Source: a virus
Length of the DNA stretch: 48,843 bases
Reading direction: 5' to 3' (one strand)
IMG/VR virus record: IMGVR_UViG_3300031999_003745
Coordinates: 1 to 48,843 of that record
How positions within the stretch are numbered: position 1 is the stretch's first letter; each line of letters begins with the position of its first letter. This document shows, piece after piece, positions 8,062-15,824 of this stretch. A model generated the notes under the pieces. That model was not told the origin of the DNA. It did no database searches and saw only the letters and a list, made by a program, of their open reading frames with translations. The translations under genes and the position numbers were made by a program.

Positions 8062-9021
8062 TTACTTAACAATACCCGCTAAAATCTTCATGCGGTCTGC
8101 GAAAGAGTTTTCTTGTTTTTCCTCCTTTTGAATTGATTCTTTCAAAAGACTTGAGGAAGAGGTCGTGAAAGAAGAAGATCTTGCTTTTTTAGAAGTCTTT
8201 CTTGTTTCACTTACTATACCGGCCATTTTCAACCCCTCACTAAGGGATCTGTATACTAATTCGACATCGCGAATAGTTTTTGCACTATCAAATGCTTCAA
8301 TTACAATAGAGCGTTGTTTATCGTTCAAATTTGAACATTGCAACACTTTATTTGTATATAACAATTTGCTATTGAAAAGATTCACTTCTTGTAAATGTTT
8401 TTTCAAATATTTACAAACTTGTTTATACTCATTTAATTCTTGAGTCATTTGTTTTAGAACTTTTTTATAATTATTCTCTTTTACCGTCCAATCTTGCTTG
8501 TGCGGAGGAACTTCATCATTCCAAGCATGTTCGCCTGATTTTTCATCGGCAATGCCTTTTTGCTCTTTTCCACCAGCGGTTTTTGGAGTAGGATCTTCTG
8601 GATCATGAAATCCTTTTGTAACGGTCGCTTCCGTTTTCAAAGCACTCGCTTTCAAAACTTCCATAACCGCATTCTGAAGTTCTTCTTCGGTCATTTCAAC
8701 AACTTCATCCACCTCCTCTTCTTCTTCCTCTTCATCTTCTGGTTTTTCAGCTTCTGGCATCATGAAGGACTCTTCAACTTCTTTTTCGTCTTTTTCATCC
8801 TTTTTTTCTTCGTCAGCCGCTTCATACATACCTTCTTCCATTTCGGGCACTTCAATTTTATCTTTATCCGCTGAATCTTCTTCAGCTTCACCTAATTGAG
8901 AATTAATGAATTGTTCAATTTGGGGTTTCATACTTTCAAGCAAAACATTTTTAGCGTTTTGCATAGCCAAGTCGTTCAAAGCTTTCACTTCTGCGACAGC
9001 TTCCTTAAAAATTTTAGACAT
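8062..9021 (-). CDS. Acidic prohead core or scaffolding protein (gp22-like)
   Basis: 319 residues, directly upstream of the capsid gene. A helical N-terminus leads into a very acidic middle (about 48-115, long runs of Glu and Asp), then a helical segment and a Ser/Thr-rich region before the end SFADRMKILAGIVK. T4-type core proteins share this acidic, helical, protease-digested character and genome position. Sequence identity to a named family is not visible, so the call rests on composition and context. Confidence 0.72.
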   Translation of the reverse strand: MSKIFKEAVAEVKALNDLAMQNAKNVLLESMKPQIEQFINSQLGEAEEDSADKDKIEVPEMEEGMYEAADEEKKDEKDEKEVEESFMMPEAEKPEDEEEEEEEVDEVVEMTEEELQNAVMEVLKASALKTEATVTKGFHDPEDPTPKTAGGKEQKGIADEKSGEHAWNDEVPPHKQDWTVKENNYKKVLKQMTQELNEYKQVCKYLKKHLQEVNLFNSKLLYTNKVLQCSNLNDKQRSIVIEAFDSAKTIRDVELVYRSLSEGLKMAGIVSETRKTSKKARSSSFTTSSSSLLKESIQKEEKQENSFADRMKILAGIVK

Positions 9022-9128
9022 TTATTTTTTTCTCCTTTGTGAAAAAATATGATTTTATTGTATAATTAGTATTCAAAAACACTAAAAATAAAAAATACTT
9101 TAAAAAATCTTTGTTTTTGTTATCTAAC

Positions 9129-9326
9129 TTAATTTTTTTTCTTTAAGAACGCATTTTTTAATCTTTTTTGTCTTTTTTTGAGAGATTTTTTTGTAAAAAA
9201 GGAAGTTTTTTCGATATATTCTTTCGTAATATTTTCTTTTTTACATTTTTTTGTAAATCTTTTTAACAATTTTTCTTGAGATTCACCTGGTTTTAACTCA
9301 ACTTTTACAGTGTACTTTTTCTTCAT
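9129..9326 (-). CDS. rpsU: Phage-encoded ribosomal protein bS21 homologue
   Basis: 65 residues, very basic. VKVELKPGESQEKLLKRF then TKKCKKENITKEYIEKT and a Lys/Arg-rich tail match bS21 (V...E....ALRRF......G....R....Y.KPS.K...). Phage bS21 homologues are known and can enter host 30S subunits near the mRNA exit and the anti-Shine-Dalgarno. An AAGGA site precedes the ATG, and an AT-rich late-type stretch lies upstream. Lying within the head gene block of a phage with unusual decoding makes a link to translation control worth testing, but no such link is shown. Confidence 0.82.
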   Translation of the reverse strand: MKKKYTVKVELKPGESQEKLLKRFTKKCKKENITKEYIEKTSFFTKKSLKKRQKRLKNAFLKKKN

Positions 9327-9359
9327 TTTTCATCCTTTTAAAATTAATTTTTATTTTTT

Positions 9360-9869
9360 TTATTTATTGCCCTTTTTTATATTATCCGCTCTCCATAGAG
9401 GTTGAATATTTGTATAATGACACGCTTTAAGAAATTCTTCTCTATTGGTTAGATCAAATTTTGAAAGGGGTTTTATATGATCAAATTCCCACAATCCATA
9501 ATTTTCCCAAGTCATTCCCGGTGTAAATTTTGATTCAATATACAATCTAAATTCCACCATAGAACAACCCAAATCTTTAACTGCCGAACCTGCTTTATAA
9601 TCTCCCCTTAAAGCATTATTTAATCTTGATCTTAAAACTCGTGCAAATCTATAATTTGGATCATTTTTTCTTCTGTTTGTTTCGTATATTTTTTGTTGCT
9701 GCAACACTCTTTCTTTGTTGTTGTAATAATTTTGAGTATTGTGTTCTATGATGGCATCTGTATGCTTTTGATAATAATTTTTTCTTCTTCTTTCTTCTTG
9801 TTTGGGATGTGTCTTTTTATAATTATTATTTTTTTTCTTTATGATTTCTTTATTTTGTTCGTAACTCAC
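9360..9869 (-). CDS. HNH homing endonuclease-like protein lacking the Cys cluster
   Basis: 169 residues, probably from a GTG start. It is a paralogue of the 1104-1778 protein: ALRGDYKAGSAVKDLGCSM against AIKNNYKSGSAVRDLGCSI, and WEFDHIKPLS against WHIDHIYPLS. The N-terminal zinc-like Cys cluster of the longer copy is missing, so the open frame begins within the charged linker. HNH residues are retained and the end IQPLWRADNIKKGNK is typical. It starts 11 bases after an acidic head gene and has no obvious promoter. It may be a degraded or minimal selfish gene. Confidence 0.82.
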   Translation of the reverse strand: MSYEQNKEIIKKKNNNYKKTHPKQEERRRKNYYQKHTDAIIEHNTQNYYNNKERVLQQQKIYETNRRKNDPNYRFARVLRSRLNNALRGDYKAGSAVKDLGCSMVEFRLYIESKFTPGMTWENYGLWEFDHIKPLSKFDLTNREEFLKACHYTNIQPLWRADNIKKGNK

Positions 9870-9879
9870 ATATCACCAA

Positions 9880-10479
9880 TTACTTCTTATTTCTAAATTT
9901 TTCCCACGCAGTTGAATATAAAATACGTTCCCAATCTGAACCATATCTTTTTTTGAAATCTTCTTTATTTGCAGTTATAAATCTCTCAGCTTCTGCCGAT
10001 GGCGGAGAAACTTCTCTCAAACTTGGCAAGCAAATTAAATTACCTTCTACTTTTTTAAATCTTTTTTTATTGTCTTGTGGGCCAAATTCAATACCAAGAG
10101 CTTCTTTCATTTTCAAACCTGCACCTGGCTGATCTTTATAATCATTATAATCTTCTTTACCTTCAAGTCCATAACCCTGGTTTGTTCTTTTGGTTTGAGT
10201 TATACCTTCTTCGTCAACTTCTTCTTCCTCTTCTTCGGTTTCTTCTTCCTCTTCGCCCTCTTCTTCTTGATCATCACCTTGTTCCATTCCAATTTCTTTC
10301 TCAACTTCACCAAGACCTTTTAATGGCAATCCTTCTCCGGGCACATCCCTGTCACATGGCTCTTCGTTTCCATAACCATGTGCCGCTCTCTTTGATTGAC
10401 TAACACCATCTTGTGTTATTTGTTTAATTGCTTCTCTAATGGCATTTCTAAATTCACTCATCTTTGCTCTAATTTTCAT
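9880..10479 (-). CDS. Acidic head-module protein of unknown function
   Basis: 199 residues. The basic N-terminus (MKIRAKMSEFRNAIREAIKQ) is followed by two related blocks (VSQSKRAAHGYGNEE and ITQTKRTNQGYGLEG, about 26-40 and 93-107) separated by a Glu-rich stretch (about 69-92). The C-terminus (KKRYGSDWERILYSTAWEKF) is a helical module. The duplicated xTQ/SKRxxxGYG block suggests an internal repeat. Position upstream of the scaffold suggests a prohead core or internal protein, which is inference. Confidence 0.62.
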   Translation of the reverse strand: MKIRAKMSEFRNAIREAIKQITQDGVSQSKRAAHGYGNEEPCDRDVPGEGLPLKGLGEVEKEIGMEQGDDQEEEGEEEEETEEEEEEVDEEGITQTKRTNQGYGLEGKEDYNDYKDQPGAGLKMKEALGIEFGPQDNKKRFKKVEGNLICLPSLREVSPPSAEAERFITANKEDFKKRYGSDWERILYSTAWEKFRNKK

Positions 10480-10559
10480 TTATTTAACTCCTTAAGTTTT
10501 TTTATCAACTGCATTATATAAAACAACATAATATCCTTTATAATTATTCTTTTTTTTTA

Positions 10560-10880
10560 TTATAATCCAATTAATTTTGATACAATATATACAAGCGCAC
10601 TTAAACCTGTGCCACCCATTGCCCACATTATTTTTGTTTTTAAATCTATTTTTTCTGTTTTAATAATATAATTGTCAATTTTATGAGCAAATTCATGATG
10701 TTCGTCCACTAATTCCTTTAATTGCTCGGTCATATGAGGTATTGCCCCATTTTGTTTGTCTAAGTGTTCTTTTGTGTCGTACACTATGTCATATATATCA
10801 TTTATATTTTCTTTTATTATGGGAAGTTCTGTCTCTAGTATTGTTAGTCTTTTTTCAATTTCTAATACTTTTTCAGACAT
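10560..10880 (-). CDS. Coiled-coil protein with a C-terminal membrane segment
   Basis: 106 residues: a helical N-terminus with heptad-like LEIEKRLTILETELPIIKEN (6-25), a charged linker, then a hydrophobic segment MWAMGGTGLSALVYIVSKLIG (about 85-105). The architecture resembles XhlA/holin-accessory proteins of phages, but sequence evidence is thin. It could instead be an internal or ejection-related membrane protein. Confidence 0.6.
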   Translation of the reverse strand: MSEKVLEIEKRLTILETELPIIKENINDIYDIVYDTKEHLDKQNGAIPHMTEQLKELVDEHHEFAHKIDNYIIKTEKIDLKTKIMWAMGGTGLSALVYIVSKLIGL

Positions 10881-10912
10881 GTTTTAATCCTTATTATAAA
10901 TATATTATTTTT

Positions 10913-11943
10913 TTATTTATTCTGTTTGGTTTTTATAATTTTTATACCAAGTTCTTTAAGTTTTGCTTCGTTCCAAAGTTCAGAATTTGGATGATCCTTT
11001 TTAAACATTTCAAACTTTCGCATCCCATCTTCTCTTGGATATCCGTTTTATTTCAACCCATATTTTTTCTTTGACCAAATACATATCAGGTCTGTAAGTG
11101 TGGCCATCGCACAACATGAAAACTTCAGGTTGCCACAAATATTCAATTTGTTTTTCGTTGCGATCTAATAGAACAGATTTTTCAAAACTTCCCACCCAAA
11201 CACAGTCTTCGCCTGTTTTCCAGTGCTTTATAACACCAGAATTATTTTGAGATCTGGCGGCTTTTAAAGCAATTTCTTTGTTTTGCATTGGGTTGGTACA
11301 ACCATATCTTTCTTTCATTGTTTGTTTATATTTTTCCGCACTTCTCTCTGGGTGTCCTCTCCCAATAAAAACCTTATTCGGTGTTTTAAAAAATTCACCT
11401 AATTCTTTATCAATAAATCTAGCCAAATGTCTCGTATCAATATAGGTTGATTCGTCTAATATGACAACATCATTATGAACTTGTTTTATTTTTTCCTTAA
11501 CTTCTTCAATTGTTATTCTTAAATTCAATATTCTTTTAATCATAGCTCTTTTTGGATGCTCTTGTCCGAATTAAAATATTATTTGGTTTTGACCACCATT
11601 CATCATTGGGAAAATCTTTATCAACAAATCTTGCTTTGTGTTGAGTGTCAATATAAGTTGATTCGTCCAAAGTTAAAGTATCACCATGAATTTTAAATAA
11701 TTTCTTATTAAATTGTTGAATTGTTAATTTTAACTTTTTAGAAGCGTTCTCTCTTCCTCTTAGTCTGTGACCACATCCTTTCATAATATCACTTGGTCTT
11801 GAAAACCAAGTTCCATAATCTTTATCAATAAAAGTACAAATTGTATAAGTATTTTTATAAGTTTTTTCAACTAATATTACAACATCACCATGAATTTGTT
11901 TTATTTTTTCTTTTACTTGTATCAATGTTAATTTTGATGGCAT
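10913..11943 (-). CDS. DESTY-repeat endonuclease-like protein, two CGGA recodings
   Basis: 342 residues once two +1 recodings (11568 and 11045) join three zero-frame pieces. Three DESTY-type repeats occupy about 1-185. The first recoding turns NNILIRTRASKKSYD-stop into NNILIGQEHPKRAMIK, restoring the G..HPKR end that closes each repeat. The nuclease part contains FEKSVLLDR, YRPDMYLVKEKIWVEIK and then, at the second recoding, the family's invariant IKG followed by YPREDGMRKFEMFKKDHPN and SELWNEAKLKELG. The ATG abuts the upstream TAA. There is no separate promoter, so it is likely co-transcribed with head genes. Confidence 0.83.
11043..11045 (-). other. CGGA +1 recoding site at the catalytic IEIKG glycine
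   Basis: ATA AAA CGG ATA TCC in the zero frame ends within 12 codons. Skipping C11045 gives AAA GGA TAT CCA AGA and 42 more residues typical of the family. Confidence 0.9.
11566..11568 (-). other. CGGA +1 recoding site at a repeat boundary
   Basis: TTA ATT CGG ACA AGA GCA reaches a stop after 10 codons. Skipping C11568 gives ATT GGA CAA GAG CAT CCA AAA AGA, matching the G.GHPKR end of sister repeats. Confidence 0.88.
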
Positions 11944-12875
11944 TTATTTTCCTTTTGCCTTTTGTTTCAGTTTTGTAAATATAATTGAACTTGGTTTAAA
12001 TCCGTAACCCGATCTTCTTTGTGGCTCTCTTCCTCCGTGATTCAAATTTGGAATAGCACACCCTACCGGTTCGTCTTTTAAAAATTCAGGCGTACCATCT
12101 TCTACTTCAAATTTAAATTCAGCCTTGTCCTGCTTTTCTTTAGGTTCGGGCATGTCAAAAGTTTTATCTGCTGTCTGTTGAGACCATCCGATCTATTCCG
12201 CGACTACTAAATCCACCACCAACTGACATACTTCCATCTGAATGTGGATCTGCTTTTGAAGTAGCATTATAAGCGTTCCCTAAGTTTCCGTCCACCCTGC
12301 CTTTTGTAAAGCTTCTAAATGGGCTCTTTCCTGCCATAATTGGTCTTTTTTTGCTTTTATTTGCAGGATCTTGCCCTGCAATACTAGCAGCATCATAGGG
12401 CCAATCTTCGGCTTCTCCATGTGGATCCGGAGGGAAATGATAACGATTAAACGGCATACGAGGTGTCATATCAGATTTTCCGTGCGGGCATTTCTGCTAT
12501 CATTTCCTCTTCAATCTTTTCTTCCTCGTCTTCTTCTTTATTGTCCCTTACCTTGGTAAAACTTTTGAAAACTACTTTGCTCGTATTATCATCTTTTGGC
12601 GGCCATGGACTGCTTGTACTGTTTGATTTTGTAAAATAGTCGTCCACATCCACATTACTAATATTTTTAAATTTATTACTTTGTGCCATTTCCTTTATTT
12701 TTTTAACAAGTCCTATCGTCAACTTACTTGCGGACTTTGGAGAAATGTCTAGTTTTTTGGACAAGTTAGCGGCTAGATCTACTAATTTAGTTTTCTTGAC
12801 AATATCACATATTTCTTTATCAGAAACGAGCGTTTCAATTAAATTCTCTATTATTTTGTTTTCTAGTATTTTCAT
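11944..12875 (-). CDS. Head-module protein of unknown function, two CGGA recodings
   Basis: 309 residues formed from three overlapping zero-frame pieces by +1 recoding at 12482 and 12190. The N-terminus is helical and charged, starting MKILENKIIENLIETLVSD, with an acidic patch near 115-125. The recoded joins read EMPAGKSDMTPRMPFNRY and SSRGIDGWSQQTADKTF. The middle and end are Gly/Pro/Arg-rich with low predicted order. Without recoding this would be three unrelated short proteins whose junctions each fall at CGG. The function is unknown; the position among probable internal-head genes suggests a head role. Confidence 0.72.
12188..12190 (-). other. CGGA +1 recoding site, second in the 12 kb gene
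   Basis: GAT CGG ATG GTC ends eight codons later at TAA. Skipping C12190 gives GAT GGA TGG TCT CAA and 79 further residues. Confidence 0.78.
12480..12482 (-). other. CGGA +1 recoding site, first in the 12 kb gene
   Basis: GCA CGG AAA ATC TGA stops after two more codons. Skipping C12482 gives GCA GGA AAA TCT GAT ATG and opens the next frame. Confidence 0.78.
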
Positions 12876-12889
12876 TCTGTTATATATAA

Positions 12890-12913
12890 TTATTATTTTT
12901 ATTTATTATGTTC
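12890..12913 (-). promoter_or_regulatory. Late-promoter-like AT motif
   Basis: GAACATAATAAATAAAAATA on the minus strand, 15-38 bases upstream of the ATG at 12875. Same motif as at 271-289 and elsewhere. Confidence 0.45.
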
Positions 12914-12922
12914 GGTTTATTT

Positions 12923-13357
12923 TTATTGTTCATCCACTTGACGCTGCATAAAATCGAGAACATTTCCGAAATTCTCACTGGGTGAGAATACTATTTCAAA
13001 CACTCCATCAGGTGTCCCTTTAACTGAAACTGTATTAAATTGAGTCTTAATTTGATTCACTGTTTGACGCAAATCTGTAGGTCTTATAGAACCTTTAGAT
13101 GGTGTAAAAATTAATTTCTTCTCCATCGGAAATGACGAAACGGTAAAATTCCTCTTTGCAAAATCAAATACTTTTTTATTACTTGTACCTGTACCAATCT
13201 TTGGAGCAGTTGTTTGCAGGGGTGTTTGACTAGGCTGTTGGGTATTTTGGGCCATTTGCTGCTGCGGCCTTGTTTGTCCACTCATTCCTGTCATTTGTTG
13301 CTGTTGTGGAATTTGCTCTAAAAGTATTTTTTTATATATTTCTTTTAATGTTTTCAT
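12923..13357 (-). CDS. Gln-rich probable internal-head protein
   Basis: 144 residues. The leader MKTLKEIYKKILLEQ is identical to that of the next gene upstream, and a Gln/Pro/Thr-rich stretch (about 15-60) follows. The remainder (FDFAKRNFTVSSFPMEKKL ... VFSPSENFGNVLDFMQRQ) is a small folded domain without a recognised family. LLE-Q fits the gp21-type cleavage rule, so the leader may be a capsid-targeting sequence removed during maturation; this is inferred by analogy with T4 internal proteins. The gene starts one base after the upstream stop. Confidence 0.65.
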   Translation of the reverse strand: MKTLKEIYKKILLEQIPQQQQMTGMSGQTRPQQQMAQNTQQPSQTPLQTTAPKIGTGTSNKKVFDFAKRNFTVSSFPMEKKLIFTPSKGSIRPTDLRQTVNQIKTQFNTVSVKGTPDGVFEIVFSPSENFGNVLDFMQRQVDEQ

Positions 13358-13358
13358 T
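13293..13358. repeat. 66-bp direct repeat, copy 1
   Basis: As read by eye, identical to 13746-13811. It covers the start codon and the first 20 or so codons of the 12923-13357 gene. Confidence 0.85.
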
Positions 13359-13810
13359 CAATTGCCCCATTTATCAAAACCATATTGATTTGGATTTACC
13401 TTGGCGGCGATTAATAGATCATGATGCATTTCTTTTAATGTTTCTATTTCTTGTGGAGTTAATAATTCTTTAATTTCAATTGTTTTTAAAAACATTTCTC
13501 CATGTGCCCCTATCAAATTAGGCTTAATCATATCGCTTTTAGTAAAATCCCAATTTTTACCGTTTTTTATTTTTCTTTCAAGAAATTTTAAAGTAGCCTT
13601 TGCTATTTCTTCCGTTCTTGAATCTTTTTGGTTAGCAAAAGGATCAAAGGCTTTCTTTTTAAATAATATTGACAACGCTTTAGCAAAAATCTTTAATTGT
13701 TCCACGTTCCACACTTTTTGAACTCCCTGATCGTTTGGTTGTGATATTTGTTGCTGTTGTGGAATTTGCTCTAAAAGTATTTTTTTATATATTTCTTTTA
13801 ATGTTTTCAT
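13358..13810 (-). CDS. Probable internal-head protein with a duplicated leader
   Basis: 150 residues. It shares the leader MKTLKEIYKKILLEQ and the following Gln run with the downstream gene, then diverges completely: VQKVWNVEQLKIFAKALSI, a Lys-rich helical body and the end NPNQYGFDKWGN. Different cargo domains behind one leader recall T4 internal proteins, which share a short capsid-targeting sequence cut by the prohead protease. The enzymatic function, if any, is unknown. Confidence 0.65.
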   Translation of the reverse strand: MKTLKEIYKKILLEQIPQQQQISQPNDQGVQKVWNVEQLKIFAKALSILFKKKAFDPFANQKDSRTEEIAKATLKFLERKIKNGKNWDFTKSDMIKPNLIGAHGEMFLKTIEIKELLTPQEIETLKEMHHDLLIAAKVNPNQYGFDKWGN

Positions 13811-13811
13811 T
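13746..13811. repeat. 66-bp direct repeat, copy 2
   Basis: Second copy of the repeat at 13293-13358, at the 5' end of the 13358-13810 gene. Likely a duplication that supplied a shared N-terminal leader. Confidence 0.85.
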
Positions 13812-13821
13812 ATGCATCCCC

Positions 13822-15138
13822 CTATTTGCGAATAAAAGTTGGCCTTCCTTTATAATAAAAAACAATCCTTTGACCTGGCCCCACCTCAAATTTTGCACCC
13901 TGATCAACACCTTGTAAGTCCAAATTTATTGTTGCACCATTTGGAGTTGGCGATACGGTTGCATTTTTTATAACTTGCCCAGATAATGTATCATTGACCA
14001 TTTTTAATTCTGCTGATTGCTCTTTTCCAGTTGGCCCCGCTGCTTGCTTTGGTTCTTCCTTTTCCTTGTCCAACCCTTGCATTTGAGGCAATTCAGGCTC
14101 GCTTTTCTTTGGCTCTTCCTTTGGCGGATCTTGCTTTGGTTTATTTTTTTGATCTGGCTTTGGAACTTCATCTTCTTTATCTTTTTTTGAGGTTTCTTTA
14201 ACTCTTATTTTTTTTCCTTCAAAGGGATTTTTCCCAACAACCTTGTTAGCAGGTCTATTTGTAAACGAGGTTGCACCTGTTGATTTGTCAACCAACCCCG
14301 TTAAATGCCCCATTATACTACCTGCATTTTTTAATTCAGCTGGATCTTTTAATTGACCCATTAAAGAGTTTACATTTCTTAATGCGCTAGAAGCTGCTAC
14401 ATGTTGTGCTTGTGGTGTCATGTGCTTCATAGGATCAACTGCGCCCATAAATTCTTTGGACATTTTTGCAAAAGCTGGCGAAACTTCGTTCAGCTTCCCT
14501 TCTTTTGATGCACTCAAACCAGCCTTTTTCAATAATTTTTGAGCCATTGGAACCAATTCTTTCTTTGGTTTTTGATACATCGCTTGAAAATCTTGATCGC
14601 TCATATCCTTCGCTCTATTAATAATCGCATAACAATTTGTGTATAAACCACCCGCTCTTTGGTCTTTCATCCACTTCGGATCTTGTTTTGCCATTTTCAA
14701 AACCGTACTCTTGCTCATATTATATTTCAAATGAAATTGCTCATCACTCATTTTCTTTGTGTCGTTCAAAACCTGATTATAAACCTCTTCTGCTTCTTTT
14801 GGATCTAACAAAGCTTTTTTGGGTAAAGGTGGAGGAGGTGGTACACTGCCATTAAAATATCCAGACTTCCCTTGATTTGTTTGAACATCATCCTTTCCCA
14901 TATTTTTTAAATTATGAATAATTTGAGTTGGTATTCCTTCTTCTATAGAATACCTATTTGTATTACTACTCACTTCTATAATATTATATTTTTTATTTTC
15001 TTTTACTATTCTCCAGTGTATTTTATCATTTCCTATTTTTGCTTTTATAATAAAACTATTTGCATTAGGATTTTTTATAAAATATTCATTAATTCTATTT
15101 CTCAGGAAGTTTAATTTAACTATTTTTTTGTTGTCCAT
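13822..15138 (-). CDS. Large Pro/Lys-rich head-module protein of unknown function
   Basis: 438 residues. The N-terminal small domain (FLRNRINEYFIKNPNANSF...) is followed by a polyproline stretch (VPPPPPLPKK, about 99-108), a helical section containing two related units (DTKKMSDEQFHLKYNMSKST and DMSDQDFQAMYQKPKKE), and a Lys/Pro/Glu-rich linker (about 310-375). A beta-rich C-terminus ends YYKGRPTFIRK. The low-complexity charged linker is common in internal or core proteins. No catalytic motif is recognised. Confidence 0.65.
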   Translation of the reverse strand: MDNKKIVKLNFLRNRINEYFIKNPNANSFIIKAKIGNDKIHWRIVKENKKYNIIEVSSNTNRYSIEEGIPTQIIHNLKNMGKDDVQTNQGKSGYFNGSVPPPPPLPKKALLDPKEAEEVYNQVLNDTKKMSDEQFHLKYNMSKSTVLKMAKQDPKWMKDQRAGGLYTNCYAIINRAKDMSDQDFQAMYQKPKKELVPMAQKLLKKAGLSASKEGKLNEVSPAFAKMSKEFMGAVDPMKHMTPQAQHVAASSALRNVNSLMGQLKDPAELKNAGSIMGHLTGLVDKSTGATSFTNRPANKVVGKNPFEGKKIRVKETSKKDKEDEVPKPDQKNKPKQDPPKEEPKKSEPELPQMQGLDKEKEEPKQAAGPTGKEQSAELKMVNDTLSGQVIKNATVSPTPNGATINLDLQGVDQGAKFEVGPGQRIVFYYKGRPTFIRK

Positions 15139-15192
15139 TTGTTTACTCCGTTTAATATTTAATTAAAATATATTTTTATTTTTTTATTACGT

Positions 15193-15786
15193 TTACTTTT
15201 TTACTAATCCACTTAATAATTGTCTTCTTTTTTCTCTCAATGCTTCAAATTCTTTCTCTTGCTGTATATTTAATGCCTCAGACTTAATTGCTTTAACTGC
15301 TTTATTTTCTGATTTATTTTGTCCTATTAGACCCCATTCTTTTAAGAAATCTTCCGGTACGTCTTTTATCTGTTCGGGCTGTGATGCGTGTCTTATTGCG
15401 CTTTCTTGTAGTACAGTTTCTTCTTCTTTATAATTTTCGGCTGTTTGTTCAAGTATGTCTGCCAAATATGGATTAATGTTTACGTCCTCGCCCATGATTT
15501 TTTTGACAAGTAATTTTTTGTCTATTTTGGGCAAGTTAGAATAGTTTTGTGAATAAATATTTTTACTACTTTCTTTTGTATTTTCAGTCTGTTGTGAATT
15601 TAATAGAATAGATTCTTTTATAGAATAAGAGGGTTGTTTTGGGGGACTTTTTTGTGTTTTTAATGCACTTATGTTTTCATTGATGGCTTTTTTAACAGTG
15701 TTTTTTATATATTCTTCCAATAGAATTTCTTGTAAACTCTCCTTTACTAATTGTTTAATCATTTTTTTCAAATCTATTTGAGACAT
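15193..15786 (-). CDS. Helical charged protein, probable prohead core or internal protein
   Basis: 197 residues, almost wholly helical and rich in Lys, Glu and Gln. The start MSQIDLKKMIKQLVKESLQE resembles other amphipathic leaders here, and the LLEEY and VLQESAI segments fit gp21-like cleavage sites. A late-type motif (15801-15824) lies directly upstream. No family recognised. Confidence 0.6.
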   Translation of the reverse strand: MSQIDLKKMIKQLVKESLQEILLEEYIKNTVKKAINENISALKTQKSPPKQPSYSIKESILLNSQQTENTKESSKNIYSQNYSNLPKIDKKLLVKKIMGEDVNINPYLADILEQTAENYKEEETVLQESAIRHASQPEQIKDVPEDFLKEWGLIGQNKSENKAVKAIKSEALNIQQEKEFEALREKRRQLLSGLVKK

Positions 15787-15800
15787 TAATAACTCCTAAA

Positions 15801-15824
15801 TATTATTTTTTTATTTATTATGTT
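15801..15824 (-). promoter_or_regulatory. Late-promoter-like AT motif
   Basis: ACATAATAAATAAAAAAATA on the minus strand just after the stop of the 15825-16806 gene and 15 bases before the ATG at 15786. Confidence 0.45.

Noticed and set aside
8560-8874. Plus-strand open frames such as this Phe-rich one
   Set aside because: They mirror acidic or charged coding on the minus strand, lack ribosome sites and carry no recognisable domain. No plus-strand gene is convincing anywhere in the window.
13822-15138. Polyproline and Lys-rich stretch as a frameshift or pseudogene sign
   Set aside because: The frame is uninterrupted over 438 codons and has no CGG; low complexity is common in core proteins.
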